6,425 bases of DNA, taken from Chloroflexota bacterium. GTDB taxonomy: Bacteria; Chloroflexota; UBA6077. The stretch lies in the NCBI GenBank assembly GCA_021788565.1, contig JAJYKO010000337.1, positions 1-6,425 of the forward strand, given 5' to 3'. The position numbers were made by a program, and so were the translations under genes. Below the pieces are notes generated by a model that worked only from the letters and a program-made list of their open reading frames with translations, ran no database searches and was not told the DNA's origin. Of this stretch, positions 1-5,539 are shown in pieces; position 1 is the stretch's first letter; the number at the start of each line of letters is the position of its first letter.

Positions 1-1392
1 GCCGGAATTTTGGGTGTGAACCGCAGTACTGTGGTCAGCGCCTATCGCGAGCTTGAAGCCGACGCGCTGATCGAGTCCCACGTGGGGCAAGGTACCTCGG
101 TCAGAGCCCTCTCTACTTCGGCAGGTTCGGACTCCCAGGAAGAGGTGAGCGCGGTTTCCTGGAACCAGCTCTTCCGTGGGGAGCCGGCAAGGGTGCGCGA
201 GCCGCTGACTCGCGACCTCATGGAGCTTGCCGTGCGAGAGGACGTCATCTCCCTGGCGGCGGGAATGGCCGCTCCCGAGCTTTACCCGATCGAGGTCCTG
301 AGGGAGATCGAGGACGAGGTGATGAGAGAGGAAGGGCGGGCGGCCCTGCAGTACGGTCCAACGGAGGGCCACTACCCACTGCGAGAGAGCATCAGCTGGC
401 TGATGGGCAGCAGAGGGACACAGGTGGCGCCGGAAGAGATCGCCCTGTTGTCCGGCTCGCAGCAGGGGCTGGACCTGGCGGCCAGGGTATTCCTCGATCC
501 TGGCGACGTCGTCGTGGTCGAGGAGCCCAGCTTTTTCTGCGCTCTGCAGGTGTTCAGGGCCGCGGGAGCGAGGATCGTTGGTGTGCCGGTGGACAGGAAC
601 GGCATGAGAACCGACATTCTGGAATCGCTACTGTCCAGATACAGCCCGAAGCTGATCTATACCCTTCCCACCTTTCAGAATCCATCGGGCGCCACCATGA
701 GCCTGGACCGTCGTCGGCGGCTCCTGGAGATCGCGTATCGCCACCAGGTGCCTGTCCTGGAAGATGACCCCTACAGTGAGCTGCGATATGAGGGCGCCTC
801 CCTGCCTTCCCTGAAGTCCATGGATCGGTACGGGTACGTCATATACCTGAGCACCTTCTCCAAGATGCTGCTCCCAGGTCTTCGAATCGGCTGGCTCGCG
901 GCGCCTCGCCCGGTGATTCGCCAGTTCGCGCTGGCCAAGCAGTTGGCAGACCTGCACAGCAATAACCCTGCCCAGCGACTCATTGACCGCTTCCTCCGGC
1001 GAGGGTTGCTGGACGAGCAACTGGCCAGAGCACGGACCGAGTACCGGCAGCGCCGGGATGTGATGCTGCGTTCTTTGGAGAGGGAGGCGCCTACAGGACT
1101 GACCTGGAACAGACCGGACGGAGGCATCTATCTCTGGTGCCGGCTACCAGGGAACCTGTCTGCCTCCCGGCTCTTGACCGCGGCCGCCCAACGGAAGGTC
1201 GCCTTCGTCCCGGGCGACGCCTTCTACCTGGGAGGCACGGGACAGGAGTATATGCGGCTCAACTTCAGCCTGCCGGCGCCCGACCAGATACGAGACGGTA
1301 TCGCCCGGCTGACGGAGGCGCTGCGTGACGTCATGGCAGAAGGACAGGACAGGGAGCACAGAGCAGAGCTAGAGGTAACGCCGATCGTCTGA
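1..1392 (+). CDS. MocR-type transcriptional regulator (GntR helix-turn-helix plus aminotransferase domain), 5' partial
   Basis: The frame is open from base 1, so the true start lies outside the window. The TTG at 10 is inside the DNA-binding domain and is not a start. Bases 1-120 encode the end of a GntR winged helix: the recognition helix (GVNRSTVVSAYRELEADALI) and the wing (ESHVGQGTSV). A linker of about 35 residues leads to a complete fold-type I aminotransferase domain. Visible PLP-site residues are the Asn of FQNPSG (679-681), the Asp and Tyr of EDDPY (763-765, 772-774), the Schiff-base Lys of STFSK (862-864) and the carboxylate-binding Arg of YMRLNFS (1255-1257). Known relatives such as GabR and PdxR use PLP or its aldimine as an effector to control amino-acid or vitamin B6 genes. 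The target here is inferred to be the adjacent aminotransferase, 50 bp downstream. Many such proteins are labelled simply as PLP-dependent aminotransferases. The HTH remnant favours a regulator, but residual catalysis is possible because every catalytic residue is kept. Confidence 0.93.
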   Translation, partial: AGILGVNRSTVVSAYRELEADALIESHVGQGTSVRALSTSAGSDSQEEVSAVSWNQLFRGEPARVREPLTRDLMELAVREDVISLAAGMAAPELYPIEVLREIEDEVMREEGRAALQYGPTEGHYPLRESISWLMGSRGTQVAPEEIALLSGSQQGLDLAARVFLDPGDVVVVEEPSFFCALQVFRAAGARIVGVPVDRNGMRTDILESLLSRYSPKLIYTLPTFQNPSGATMSLDRRRRLLEIAYRHQVPVLEDDPYSELRYEGASLPSLKSMDRYGYVIYLSTFSKMLLPGLRIGWLAAPRPVIRQFALAKQLADLHSNNPAQRLIDRFLRRGLLDEQLARARTEYRQRRDVMLRSLEREAPTGLTWNRPDGGIYLWCRLPGNLSASRLLTAAAQRKVAFVPGDAFYLGGTGQEYMRLNFSLPAPDQIRDGIARLTEALRDVMAEGQDREHRAELEVTPIV

Positions 1393-1428
1393 CCGGCATG
1401 AAGCTGATATGTGCCGGCCAAGACCGGC
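1391..1428 (+). promoter_or_regulatory. Repeat-rich spacer between regulator and aminotransferase: candidate operator or RNA hairpins
   Basis: The 7-mer GACCGGC occurs twice in the same orientation, at 1391-1397 and 1422-1428, 31 bp apart (about three helical turns). An inverted GCCGG lies between them at 1413-1417. This allows two mutually exclusive hairpins: 1393-1399 with 1411-1417 (six Watson-Crick pairs plus one G-U), and 1413-1417 with 1424-1428. The second ends directly at the ribosome-binding site (1429-1436). MocR proteins such as GabR are known to bind spaced direct repeats, so an operator is a reasonable guess. The repeats are short and the DNA is GC-rich, so chance is a real alternative. 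Confidence 0.3.
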
Positions 1429-1442
1429 GGGAAGGATGGCTA

Positions 1443-2669
1443 ATGGACACGATATTTGCCGACAGGATGGCAACTGTTCCCAGGTCGTTCATACGGGAGA
1501 TACTGAAGGTCACAGAGGATCCGGAGGTCATATCCTTTGCGGGTGGCCTCCCGAACCCCGAGTTCTTCCCTGTCGCGGCGGTTGCACAGGCGGCCTTCCG
1601 TGTTCTGAGCGAGGACGGCAAGAATGCGCTGCAATACAGCACCACGGAAGGCTATGCGCCGCTCCGAGAGTACATCGCCGAGAGGTACCTGCGGAGGAAG
1701 GGCCTGAAGATAGCCCCAGAGGAGATCCTGATCACCAACGGCTCGCAGCAGGCGCTGGATCTGCTCGGCAAGGCGTTGTTGAACAAGGGAGACACCGTCG
1801 TCTTCGAGCGCCCCGCCTACCTGGGAGCCATTCAGGCGTTCTCCATCTTCGAGCCGGCATTCGCATCCGTGCCGTTGCGCGCTGATGGTCTGGACATTTC
1901 TGCTCTTGGCGAGTTGCTCGCTCGGAAGAGGGCCAAACTGATCTATACGGTCCCGAATTTTCAGAATCCCTCCGGCCTGAGCTATTCCCGCGAGAACAGG
2001 TCGCGGGTCGCCGGTGTCCTGCGTGGCCACGATGCGTTCCTCGTCGAGGACGACCCGTACGGCGAACTCCGTTTCATGGGGGACGACCTGCCCTCGATGC
2101 GCGAGTACCTCGGGGACCGGGTAGTCCTGCTGGGCACGTTCTCGAAGACGGTATCGCCGGGATTGAGACTCGGCTGGATCTGCGCGCAAGGCGATCTCAT
2201 GGAGAAGCTGGTTATCGCCAAGCAGGCGGCCGATCTGCACTCCAACTACGTCGCGCAGAGGATCGTCCACCAGTACCTGAAGGATAACGATCTGGATAGC
2301 CACGTAGCGACCATTAAGGAAGCGTACGGTCGACAGAGGGATCTGATGCTGTCGGCAGTAGAACGGCACTGCCCGCCGGAAGTCCAGTGCACGAAACCGG
2401 AGGGCGGGATGTTTCTCTGGATGACCCTCCCTGAGGGTGTCTCTTCGCTGGAACTGCTGGATCTTGCAGTGAGGGACAAGGTCGCCTTCGTGCCGGGTCA
2501 GGCATTCTACGTCGATGGCGGCGGAGCCAATACGTTGAGGCTGAACTTCTCGAACTCGGACGGCGACAAAATTGAGGAGGGCATCTCGAGGTTAGGGAGT
2601 GCAATCCGCCGGCTGCTGACCGCAAGCAACTCCGCGACCGAGGCGGTGCCCACGGGGTCGCCAGCATAG
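1443..2669 (+). CDS. PLP-dependent aminotransferase, LysN / 2-aminoadipate transaminase type
   Basis: This is a 408-residue cytoplasmic fold-type I aminotransferase, close to the roughly 400-residue length of Thermus LysN. ATG 1443 is chosen because GGGAAGGA (1429-1436) sits 6 nt upstream. An in-frame ATG at 1398 would add 15 residues of poor character and has no ribosome site. Conserved landmarks are VISFAGGLPNPEFFP near the N-terminus, LQYSTTEGYAPLRE, ITNGSQQALDL, Asn175 of FQNPSG, Asp203 and Tyr206 of EDDPYGEL, Schiff-base Lys235 of GTFSK and Arg366 of TLRLNFS. By analogy with LysN and KAT II it should transfer an amino group between an amino acid and 2-oxoglutarate. Candidate substrates are 2-aminoadipate, branched-chain and aromatic amino acids, which such enzymes often accept broadly. 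No lysine-biosynthesis gene is visible, so the symbol lysN is withheld. It follows the MocR gene on the same strand and closely resembles that protein's C-terminal domain, which suggests duplication. Confidence 0.93.
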   Translation: MDTIFADRMATVPRSFIREILKVTEDPEVISFAGGLPNPEFFPVAAVAQAAFRVLSEDGKNALQYSTTEGYAPLREYIAERYLRRKGLKIAPEEILITNGSQQALDLLGKALLNKGDTVVFERPAYLGAIQAFSIFEPAFASVPLRADGLDISALGELLARKRAKLIYTVPNFQNPSGLSYSRENRSRVAGVLRGHDAFLVEDDPYGELRFMGDDLPSMREYLGDRVVLLGTFSKTVSPGLRLGWICAQGDLMEKLVIAKQAADLHSNYVAQRIVHQYLKDNDLDSHVATIKEAYGRQRDLMLSAVERHCPPEVQCTKPEGGMFLWMTLPEGVSSLELLDLAVRDKVAFVPGQAFYVDGGGANTLRLNFSNSDGDKIEEGISRLGSAIRRLLTASNSATEAVPTGSPA

Positions 2670-2734
2670 TGCCTCGCCCGCGACCCATCGGAATTGCGGC
2701 CGTGAAATACGTTCCATGTCGGCCAATTTGCAGC

Positions 2735-2740
2735 TATACT
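2735..2740 (+). promoter_or_regulatory. Possible -10 box upstream of the iron-sulfur protein gene
   Basis: TATACT matches the TATAAT consensus at five of six bases and stands in a locally AT-richer stretch after the aminotransferase. At 17-bp spacing the upstream hexamer is TTCCAT, a poor -35 box, and no TGN extension precedes the -10. If used, the transcript would carry the whole tandem-repeat and hairpin element in its leader, about 190 nt before the ATG at 2930. This is weak evidence, recorded because no better promoter is seen in the gap. Confidence 0.22.
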
Positions 2741-2769
2741 CGCTCATCAACTCTCGCGTCCGACAACAA

Positions 2770-2823
2770 GTGGGCTGAGAGGAACTGTCACCCTGAGTGG
2801 GCTGTGAGGAACTGTCACCCTGA
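2770..2823 (+). repeat. Two-copy 27-bp tandem repeat
   Basis: Copy 1 (2770-2796) and copy 2 (2797-2823) differ at a single base, A versus T, in GTGGGCTGAGAGG / GTGGGCTGTGAGG. Each copy ends in ACTGTCACCCTGA, which in copy 2 is also the outer end of the left arm of the following inverted repeat. The tandem therefore looks like a duplication of that element's terminus together with about 15 bp of flank. It codes for nothing recognisable. Confidence 0.85.
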
Positions 2824-2878
2824 GTGAAGCGAAGGGTCTCTGCAACGGGGAGATGCTTCGCTATGGCTCAGCATGACA
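2813..2878. repeat. Imperfect inverted-repeat element (REP/MITE-like hairpin)
   Basis: The left arm at 2813-2834 (TGTCA..CTGAG...AGCGAAG) is matched by the right arm at 2856-2878, whose reverse complement reads TGTCA..CTGAG....AGCGAAG. The arms agree at the TGTCA, CTGAG and AGCGAAG blocks and differ only in the short spacers. GTCTC (2836-2840) and GAGAT (2850-2854) can extend the stem around a loop of about nine bases. The sequence resembles a widespread family of intergenic repeats of the type TGTCA-CCTGAG-GAAGCGAAGG-ATCT, found dispersed in many environmental bacterial genomes; this is from memory and has not been searched. It lies 143 bp past the aminotransferase stop and 51 bp before the next start. 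It could act as a transcript-end stabiliser or terminator, but no T-tract follows. Confidence 0.75.
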
Positions 2879-2929
2879 GATTGGGTCGACTGTAATGACC
2901 GCTAGCTTTTGGCTTGAGGAGAAGAAGGC

Positions 2930-3640
2930 ATGGACGACGCGGCTGTTCTCACTCGGGATCTGAGGCAAATCGCCCTGAACGGCGGGGCGGAAATGTTCGG
3001 GGTAGCGGACCTGGCCCCTGCGAGGGAGTTCATCGAGGAGCAGGGAGGGCCTTTCGTGGCCTCCTTCCCCAGGGCAATCTCCGTCTCTATGCACCTCTCC
3101 CCCGCAATGGTGGAGCAAGTGGGCGACCACGAGAGCGTGCCCGCCATCCGGACCTATCGGTATTACGTCTACGATGTGGTCAACCCGAACCTGGACCAGA
3201 TTTCGGCGGCGATAGTTCGGCATCTAGTGCGGGCGGGACATCGGGCCTACCTGGTGCCGGCTTCTCAGACGCTCGATAACGAGCGGCTGCGCGGGGTTTT
3301 CTCCCACAAAGTGGCCGCCCACCTGGCGGGGTTGGGGCACATCGGGAAGGCGTGCCTGCTGGTGACGGAAAAGTACGGCGCGAGGGTGCGGTTCGGAACG
3401 GTGCTCACCGATGCTCCTCTCGAAGTGGGCACGCCTCTGGACAAGGGGTGTGGGGAGTGTAACCGCTGCGTGGAGATCTGCCCTGTCCACGCGTATACCG
3501 GGGTGGAGTTCCGGCCAGAGGACCCGCGAGAAGTACGCTTCAAGGCCCATCTGTGCCATCGTTACATGGATCATCGGGAGAAGACGCTTGGGGCCCGGGC
3601 CTGCGGATTGTGCGTGATGGCGTGCGACGGCAGGCAGTGA
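2930..3640 (+). CDS. QueG-like double 4Fe-4S cluster protein (epoxyqueuosine reductase-related), function unknown
   Basis: This 236-residue soluble protein starts at an ATG preceded by the purine-rich GAGGAGAAGAAGG (2916-2928). The N-terminal 160 residues resemble the family often labelled epoxyqueuosine reductase-like, with GHIGKACLL and RVRFGTVLTDAPLE just ahead of the clusters. The first cluster motif is Cys174, Cys177, Cys180 and Cys184 followed by Pro (CGECNRCVEICP). The second set is Cys209, Cys225, Cys228 and Cys232. Together they are expected to hold two [4Fe-4S] clusters, as in QueG and reductive dehalogenases. The chain stops four residues after the last cysteine, and the protein is much shorter than true QueG (roughly 350-380 residues). 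It lacks the C-terminal HEAT-like part and probably much of the cobalamin domain, so a tRNA queuosine role should not be assumed. An electron-transfer or reductase role is inferred. It is the first gene of a tight run with azlC and azlD. Confidence 0.85.
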   Translation: MDDAAVLTRDLRQIALNGGAEMFGVADLAPAREFIEEQGGPFVASFPRAISVSMHLSPAMVEQVGDHESVPAIRTYRYYVYDVVNPNLDQISAAIVRHLVRAGHRAYLVPASQTLDNERLRGVFSHKVAAHLAGLGHIGKACLLVTEKYGARVRFGTVLTDAPLEVGTPLDKGCGECNRCVEICPVHAYTGVEFRPEDPREVRFKAHLCHRYMDHREKTLGARACGLCVMACDGRQ

Positions 3641-3670
3641 CGGAGTTGCTTGACGGCAAGTAGGCGGCGA

Positions 3671-4390
3671 ATGGAAAGAGCGTTGGCTGAGAGAACGATC
3701 GCGAGGGGGATCACGCCTGACCTGTTGCGGGGTGCCCGCGACTCGGCGTCCCTGATCATCGGAGTATTCCCCGTGGGGATTGCCTTCGGCATAGCCGCCA
3801 GGGCGTACGGCTTCTCCACGATCGAGACGTGCCTGATGTCGCTGCTGGTTTTCGCCGGAGCCAGCCAGTTCATCGGCATTGCCATGATCGCCTCGGGGGC
3901 TGGACTGCTGGAGGTGGTTGTCACCACCTTCTTTGTGAACCTGCGCCACGTGATGTTCTCCTCGTCGTTATCGGTCTACCTGCGCGACACGAGCAAAGCG
4001 TTCCTCTCGCTGCTGGCCTTCCACATTACCGACGAGACCTATGGCCTCTCGATCACCAGATTTGCCAGCGGCGAGGCCACCCGCTGGTATCTGCTCGGGG
4101 TCAACGTCGTGTTCTACGCCGGATGGAACGGCGGCACCCTCGCCGGCCATCTCGTGGGTGAGGTCCTACCTGCCATCCTTCGGGATGCCATGGCCTTCGC
4201 CCTGCCGGGTGTCTTCATTTCGCTCCTCGTAATGGCCTGCCGTGATCGGATCTCGGTGATAGTGGGGCTCTTTTCGTCGGCCCTGTCGATAGCGCTCTAT
4301 CTCGGGCACGTGGACTCGGGAAACGTGGTTCTGGTGTGCATGGCCGGGGCGACCCTGGGGATGGGATTGGAGCGGTGGAAGGAAAAATAG
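3671..4390 (+). CDS. azlC: AzlC family branched-chain amino acid exporter, large subunit
   Basis: This integral membrane protein of 239 residues (from ATG 3671) matches the usual AzlC size of about 230-240. Family signatures are GVFPVGIAFGIAARAYGFS near the start, the block LLVFAGASQFIGIAMIASGA, and TTFFVNLRHVMFSSSLSVYL, which carries the conserved N-L-R-H. Hydrophobic stretches suggest about six or seven membrane spans. With AzlD it is expected to export branched-chain amino acids or their analogues across the cytoplasmic membrane, as shown for AzlCD in Bacillus and for BrnFE and YgaZH relatives. The start is uncertain. A TTG at 3650 in the same frame has GGAG (3642-3645) only 4 nt away and would add seven residues, while ATG 3671 has only a weak AGGCGG nearby. 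Either way the gene begins 9 or 30 bp after the iron-sulfur gene, so co-transcription is likely. Confidence 0.9.
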   Translation: MERALAERTIARGITPDLLRGARDSASLIIGVFPVGIAFGIAARAYGFSTIETCLMSLLVFAGASQFIGIAMIASGAGLLEVVVTTFFVNLRHVMFSSSLSVYLRDTSKAFLSLLAFHITDETYGLSITRFASGEATRWYLLGVNVVFYAGWNGGTLAGHLVGEVLPAILRDAMAFALPGVFISLLVMACRDRISVIVGLFSSALSIALYLGHVDSGNVVLVCMAGATLGMGLERWKEK

Positions 4391-4695
4391 TCTTCGTCGT
4401 GGCGATGATGCTGGCAACCTATCCTCTGAGGCTGGTTCCCTTGCTGGCGCTCTCGGACCGCCGACTCCCCGACCCGCTGGTCCGATGGATGAATTACATT
4501 CCGCCGGCGGTGTTCAGCGCCCTGGTGTTCCCCGGCCTGATACTGCGAAACGGCGAACCCGCGATCACGATTTCCAACCCCTACCTCTGGGCGGGACTCG
4601 CGACTCTTCTGATGACCTTGGGTACCAGGAACCTCTCCAAATCCGTGCTCGCCGGCATAGTGGTAGCCCTGGTGGGCGAGCTACTGCTAGGTTAG
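4375..4695 (+). CDS. azlD: AzlD family branched-chain amino acid exporter, small subunit
   Basis: This small membrane protein of 106 residues has about three or four hydrophobic segments and is the usual partner of AzlC. The N-terminal stretch MMLATYPLRLVPLLAL, followed by WMNYIPPAVFSALVFPGL, is the typical AzlD pattern, with conserved Tyr-Ile-Pro and Pro-Gly-Leu. The C-terminal part (LWAGLATLLMTLGTRNL, then a final helix) also fits. A GTG start at 4375 gives a normal AzlD N-terminus and overlaps the end of azlC by 16 bp, implying translational coupling. GGGA (4363-4366) is 8 nt upstream of it. Alternatives are GTG 4336, which adds 13 non-hydrophobic residues, and ATG 4405, which trims ten residues from the first helix. 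It forms a two-component exporter with azlC. The small subunit is needed for transport in studied homologues. Confidence 0.88.
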   Translation: MEGKIVFVVAMMLATYPLRLVPLLALSDRRLPDPLVRWMNYIPPAVFSALVFPGLILRNGEPAITISNPYLWAGLATLLMTLGTRNLSKSVLAGIVVALVGELLLG

Positions 4696-4739
4696 ACGAA
4701 ACGCCGGAGAGGCGGGCATGATGAGCGCAGGATGGGGAC

Positions 4740-5132
4740 TCAAGCGACCGGATACAGCTTAAGGCCAGTAAGGCGGGAGAAGTGGTGATCGCGGCTCACC
4801 AGCGTGAGATCGCGGGCGGCCGCGGTGGCTGCTATCCACAAATCATTGTCCGGGATCAGGAGGCCTTGGGTGCGCAGCTGGGATCGCATCGTCGCGTATC
4901 TGTGGGCGACGAGAATGTCCGGGGAGACGATGTCGACTGCACCCAGCAGGTCCTCGAACCGGGCGAGGTGGTCCGCTGAAGAGGACGTGCTGAACAGACC
5001 TTCGTACACTTCGCCACAGGTTATGATGCTGAGGGCAATGCCTTCGTCCGCCAACTCTCCCACCAAGTCGACGGCGTTGCGTTTCCCGTTGAGGAAGCTA
5101 ATCACCCAGTCGGCATCCACGAGGTACTTCAT
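4740..5132 (-). CDS. vapC: VapC-type PIN-domain ribonuclease toxin
   Basis: This 130-residue protein is a full-length single PIN domain, typical in size for VapC. The acidic residues expected to hold the catalytic magnesium are Asp6 (YLVDADW), Glu41 (ITCGEVYEGL), Asp97 (IPDNDLWIAA) and Asp115 (TLVSRDHHF). All four are present, so the toxin appears intact. VapC toxins cleave RNA, often tRNA or rRNA at specific sites, and are neutralised by the cognate antitoxin. The ATG (5132-5130) overlaps the antitoxin stop in an ATGA arrangement, so translation is probably coupled. A GAGGT lies immediately before the ATG, too close to be a normal ribosome site. The gene converges with azlD, 44 bp away, and no clear terminator is visible in that gap. 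Confidence 0.92.
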   Translation of the reverse strand: MKYLVDADWVISFLNGKRNAVDLVGELADEGIALSIITCGEVYEGLFSTSSSADHLARFEDLLGAVDIVSPDILVAHRYATMRSQLRTQGLLIPDNDLWIAATAAARDLTLVSRDHHFSRLTGLKLYPVA

Positions 5133-5425
5133 ACCTCGACAGGAGAGCTCGGAGGAGCATCGTGTCGGGCTTTGAAAAGCTCCTCAATCATGCGGTCAGC
5201 ATCCAGATCGCTCCAGGAACCGGCAAGCGACAGCAACTCCCTTTTGAAGCGCCTGCTCCTCGGCTCTATCTCTATGCCGGCATAGGCCTCGGGGTCAACC
5301 ACTACCGCTAGAGCCACTCCATCGTGCTCAATCAGTCGCGGGATTCTGTCAGAATGAACATCCTCCAGGATGCGAAGAATGTCAGTCTTTGGTTCAAGAC
5401 GAATCCGCTTCAGAGCTCGCGCCAT
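5129..5425 (-). CDS. vapB: Antitoxin of the VapC pair (Phd/VapB-like)
   Basis: This 98-residue protein lies immediately upstream of vapC and overlaps it by 4 bp, the standard antitoxin-toxin layout. The N-terminal half (DILRILEDVHSDRIPRLIEH then DGVALAVVVDPEAY) has the Phd/YefM-like pattern of a helix followed by a strand-turn-strand with a central Gly and VALAVVV. That fold normally dimerises and binds the operon's own promoter. The C-terminal part (LAGSWSDLDADRMIEEL, ending RHDAPPSSPVEV) is acidic and amphipathic, as expected for a tail that wraps the toxin and blocks the PIN active site. ATG 5425 has a GGGG-type ribosome site about 6 nt upstream. Autoregulation is inferred from the family. 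The symbol vapB reflects the partner; by sequence the protein may be nearer to Phd-family antitoxins. Confidence 0.85.
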   Translation of the reverse strand: MARALKRIRLEPKTDILRILEDVHSDRIPRLIEHDGVALAVVVDPEAYAGIEIEPRSRRFKRELLSLAGSWSDLDADRMIEELFKARHDAPPSSPVEV

Positions 5426-5481
5426 CGTTTACCCCGTCCATGCTGAGATACGCCTAATATCGATCACGTCGCTCTTAACTC

Positions 5482-5490
5482 ATTATACCA
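5482..5490 (-). promoter_or_regulatory. Extended -10 promoter for the toxin-antitoxin operon
   Basis: Read on the minus strand this is TGGTATAAT, a perfect TATAAT (5487-5482) with the TGN extension of an extended -10 promoter. No TTGACA-like box is seen 17 bp upstream (GCGCTA there), which is tolerated in extended -10 promoters. Transcription would start near 5475, giving a leader of about 50 nt before the antitoxin ATG at 5425. It stands in the only AT-rich patch of the 113-bp gap between the glycosyltransferase and antitoxin genes. The region between it and the ATG would be the natural place for an autoregulatory operator, but no clear palindrome was found there. Confidence 0.6.
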
Positions 5491-5516
5491 TTTGCGGCGC
5501 CACCTAGCGCACGCGG

Positions 5517-5539
5517 GGGGACGCGCTCGTCGCGTCCCC
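5517..5539 (-). terminator. Perfect 9-bp GC-rich hairpin at the end of the glycosyltransferase gene
   Basis: GGGGACGCG (5517-5525) and CGCGTCCCC (5531-5539) are exact reverse complements around a 5-base loop. The hairpin starts at the last base of the glycosyltransferase stop codon (5541-5539) in the direction of transcription. This is where a terminator or 3'-end stabilising structure would sit. No T-tract follows on the minus strand, so it is not a textbook intrinsic terminator. It may instead be a dispersed REP-like repeat. It separates the glycosyltransferase from the promoter of the toxin-antitoxin pair. Confidence 0.45.

Noticed and set aside
1398..1442. Upstream ATG at 1398 as the aminotransferase start
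   Set aside because: It has no ribosome-binding site, lies 5 bp after the regulator's stop, and would add residues outside the family's normal N-terminus. ATG 1443 has a strong site.
1440..2369. Long minus-strand open frame (309 codons) opposite the aminotransferase
   Set aside because: It is antisense to a clearly conserved enzyme, its translation shows no recognisable domain, and high GC content produces such open frames readily.
2770..2824. Tandem 27-bp repeats as a minimal CRISPR array
   Set aside because: The two copies are directly adjacent with no spacer between them, and no cas gene is nearby.
2873..2896. ATGACA at the right end of the inverted repeat plus TGTAAT as a hybrid promoter for the iron-sulfur gene
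   Set aside because: Each hexamer matches five of six consensus bases, but only 12 bp separate them, too short for a normal sigma-70-type promoter.
3224..3949. Minus-strand open frame (241 codons) spanning the iron-sulfur gene and the start of azlC
   Set aside because: The translation is low-complexity and rich in Arg, His and Gly with no motif, and it lies opposite two supported genes.
4702..4714. CGCC-GGAGA-GGCG hairpin between azlD and vapC as a bidirectional terminator
   Set aside because: The stem is only 4 bp with no T-tract on either side, easily expected by chance in GC-rich DNA.
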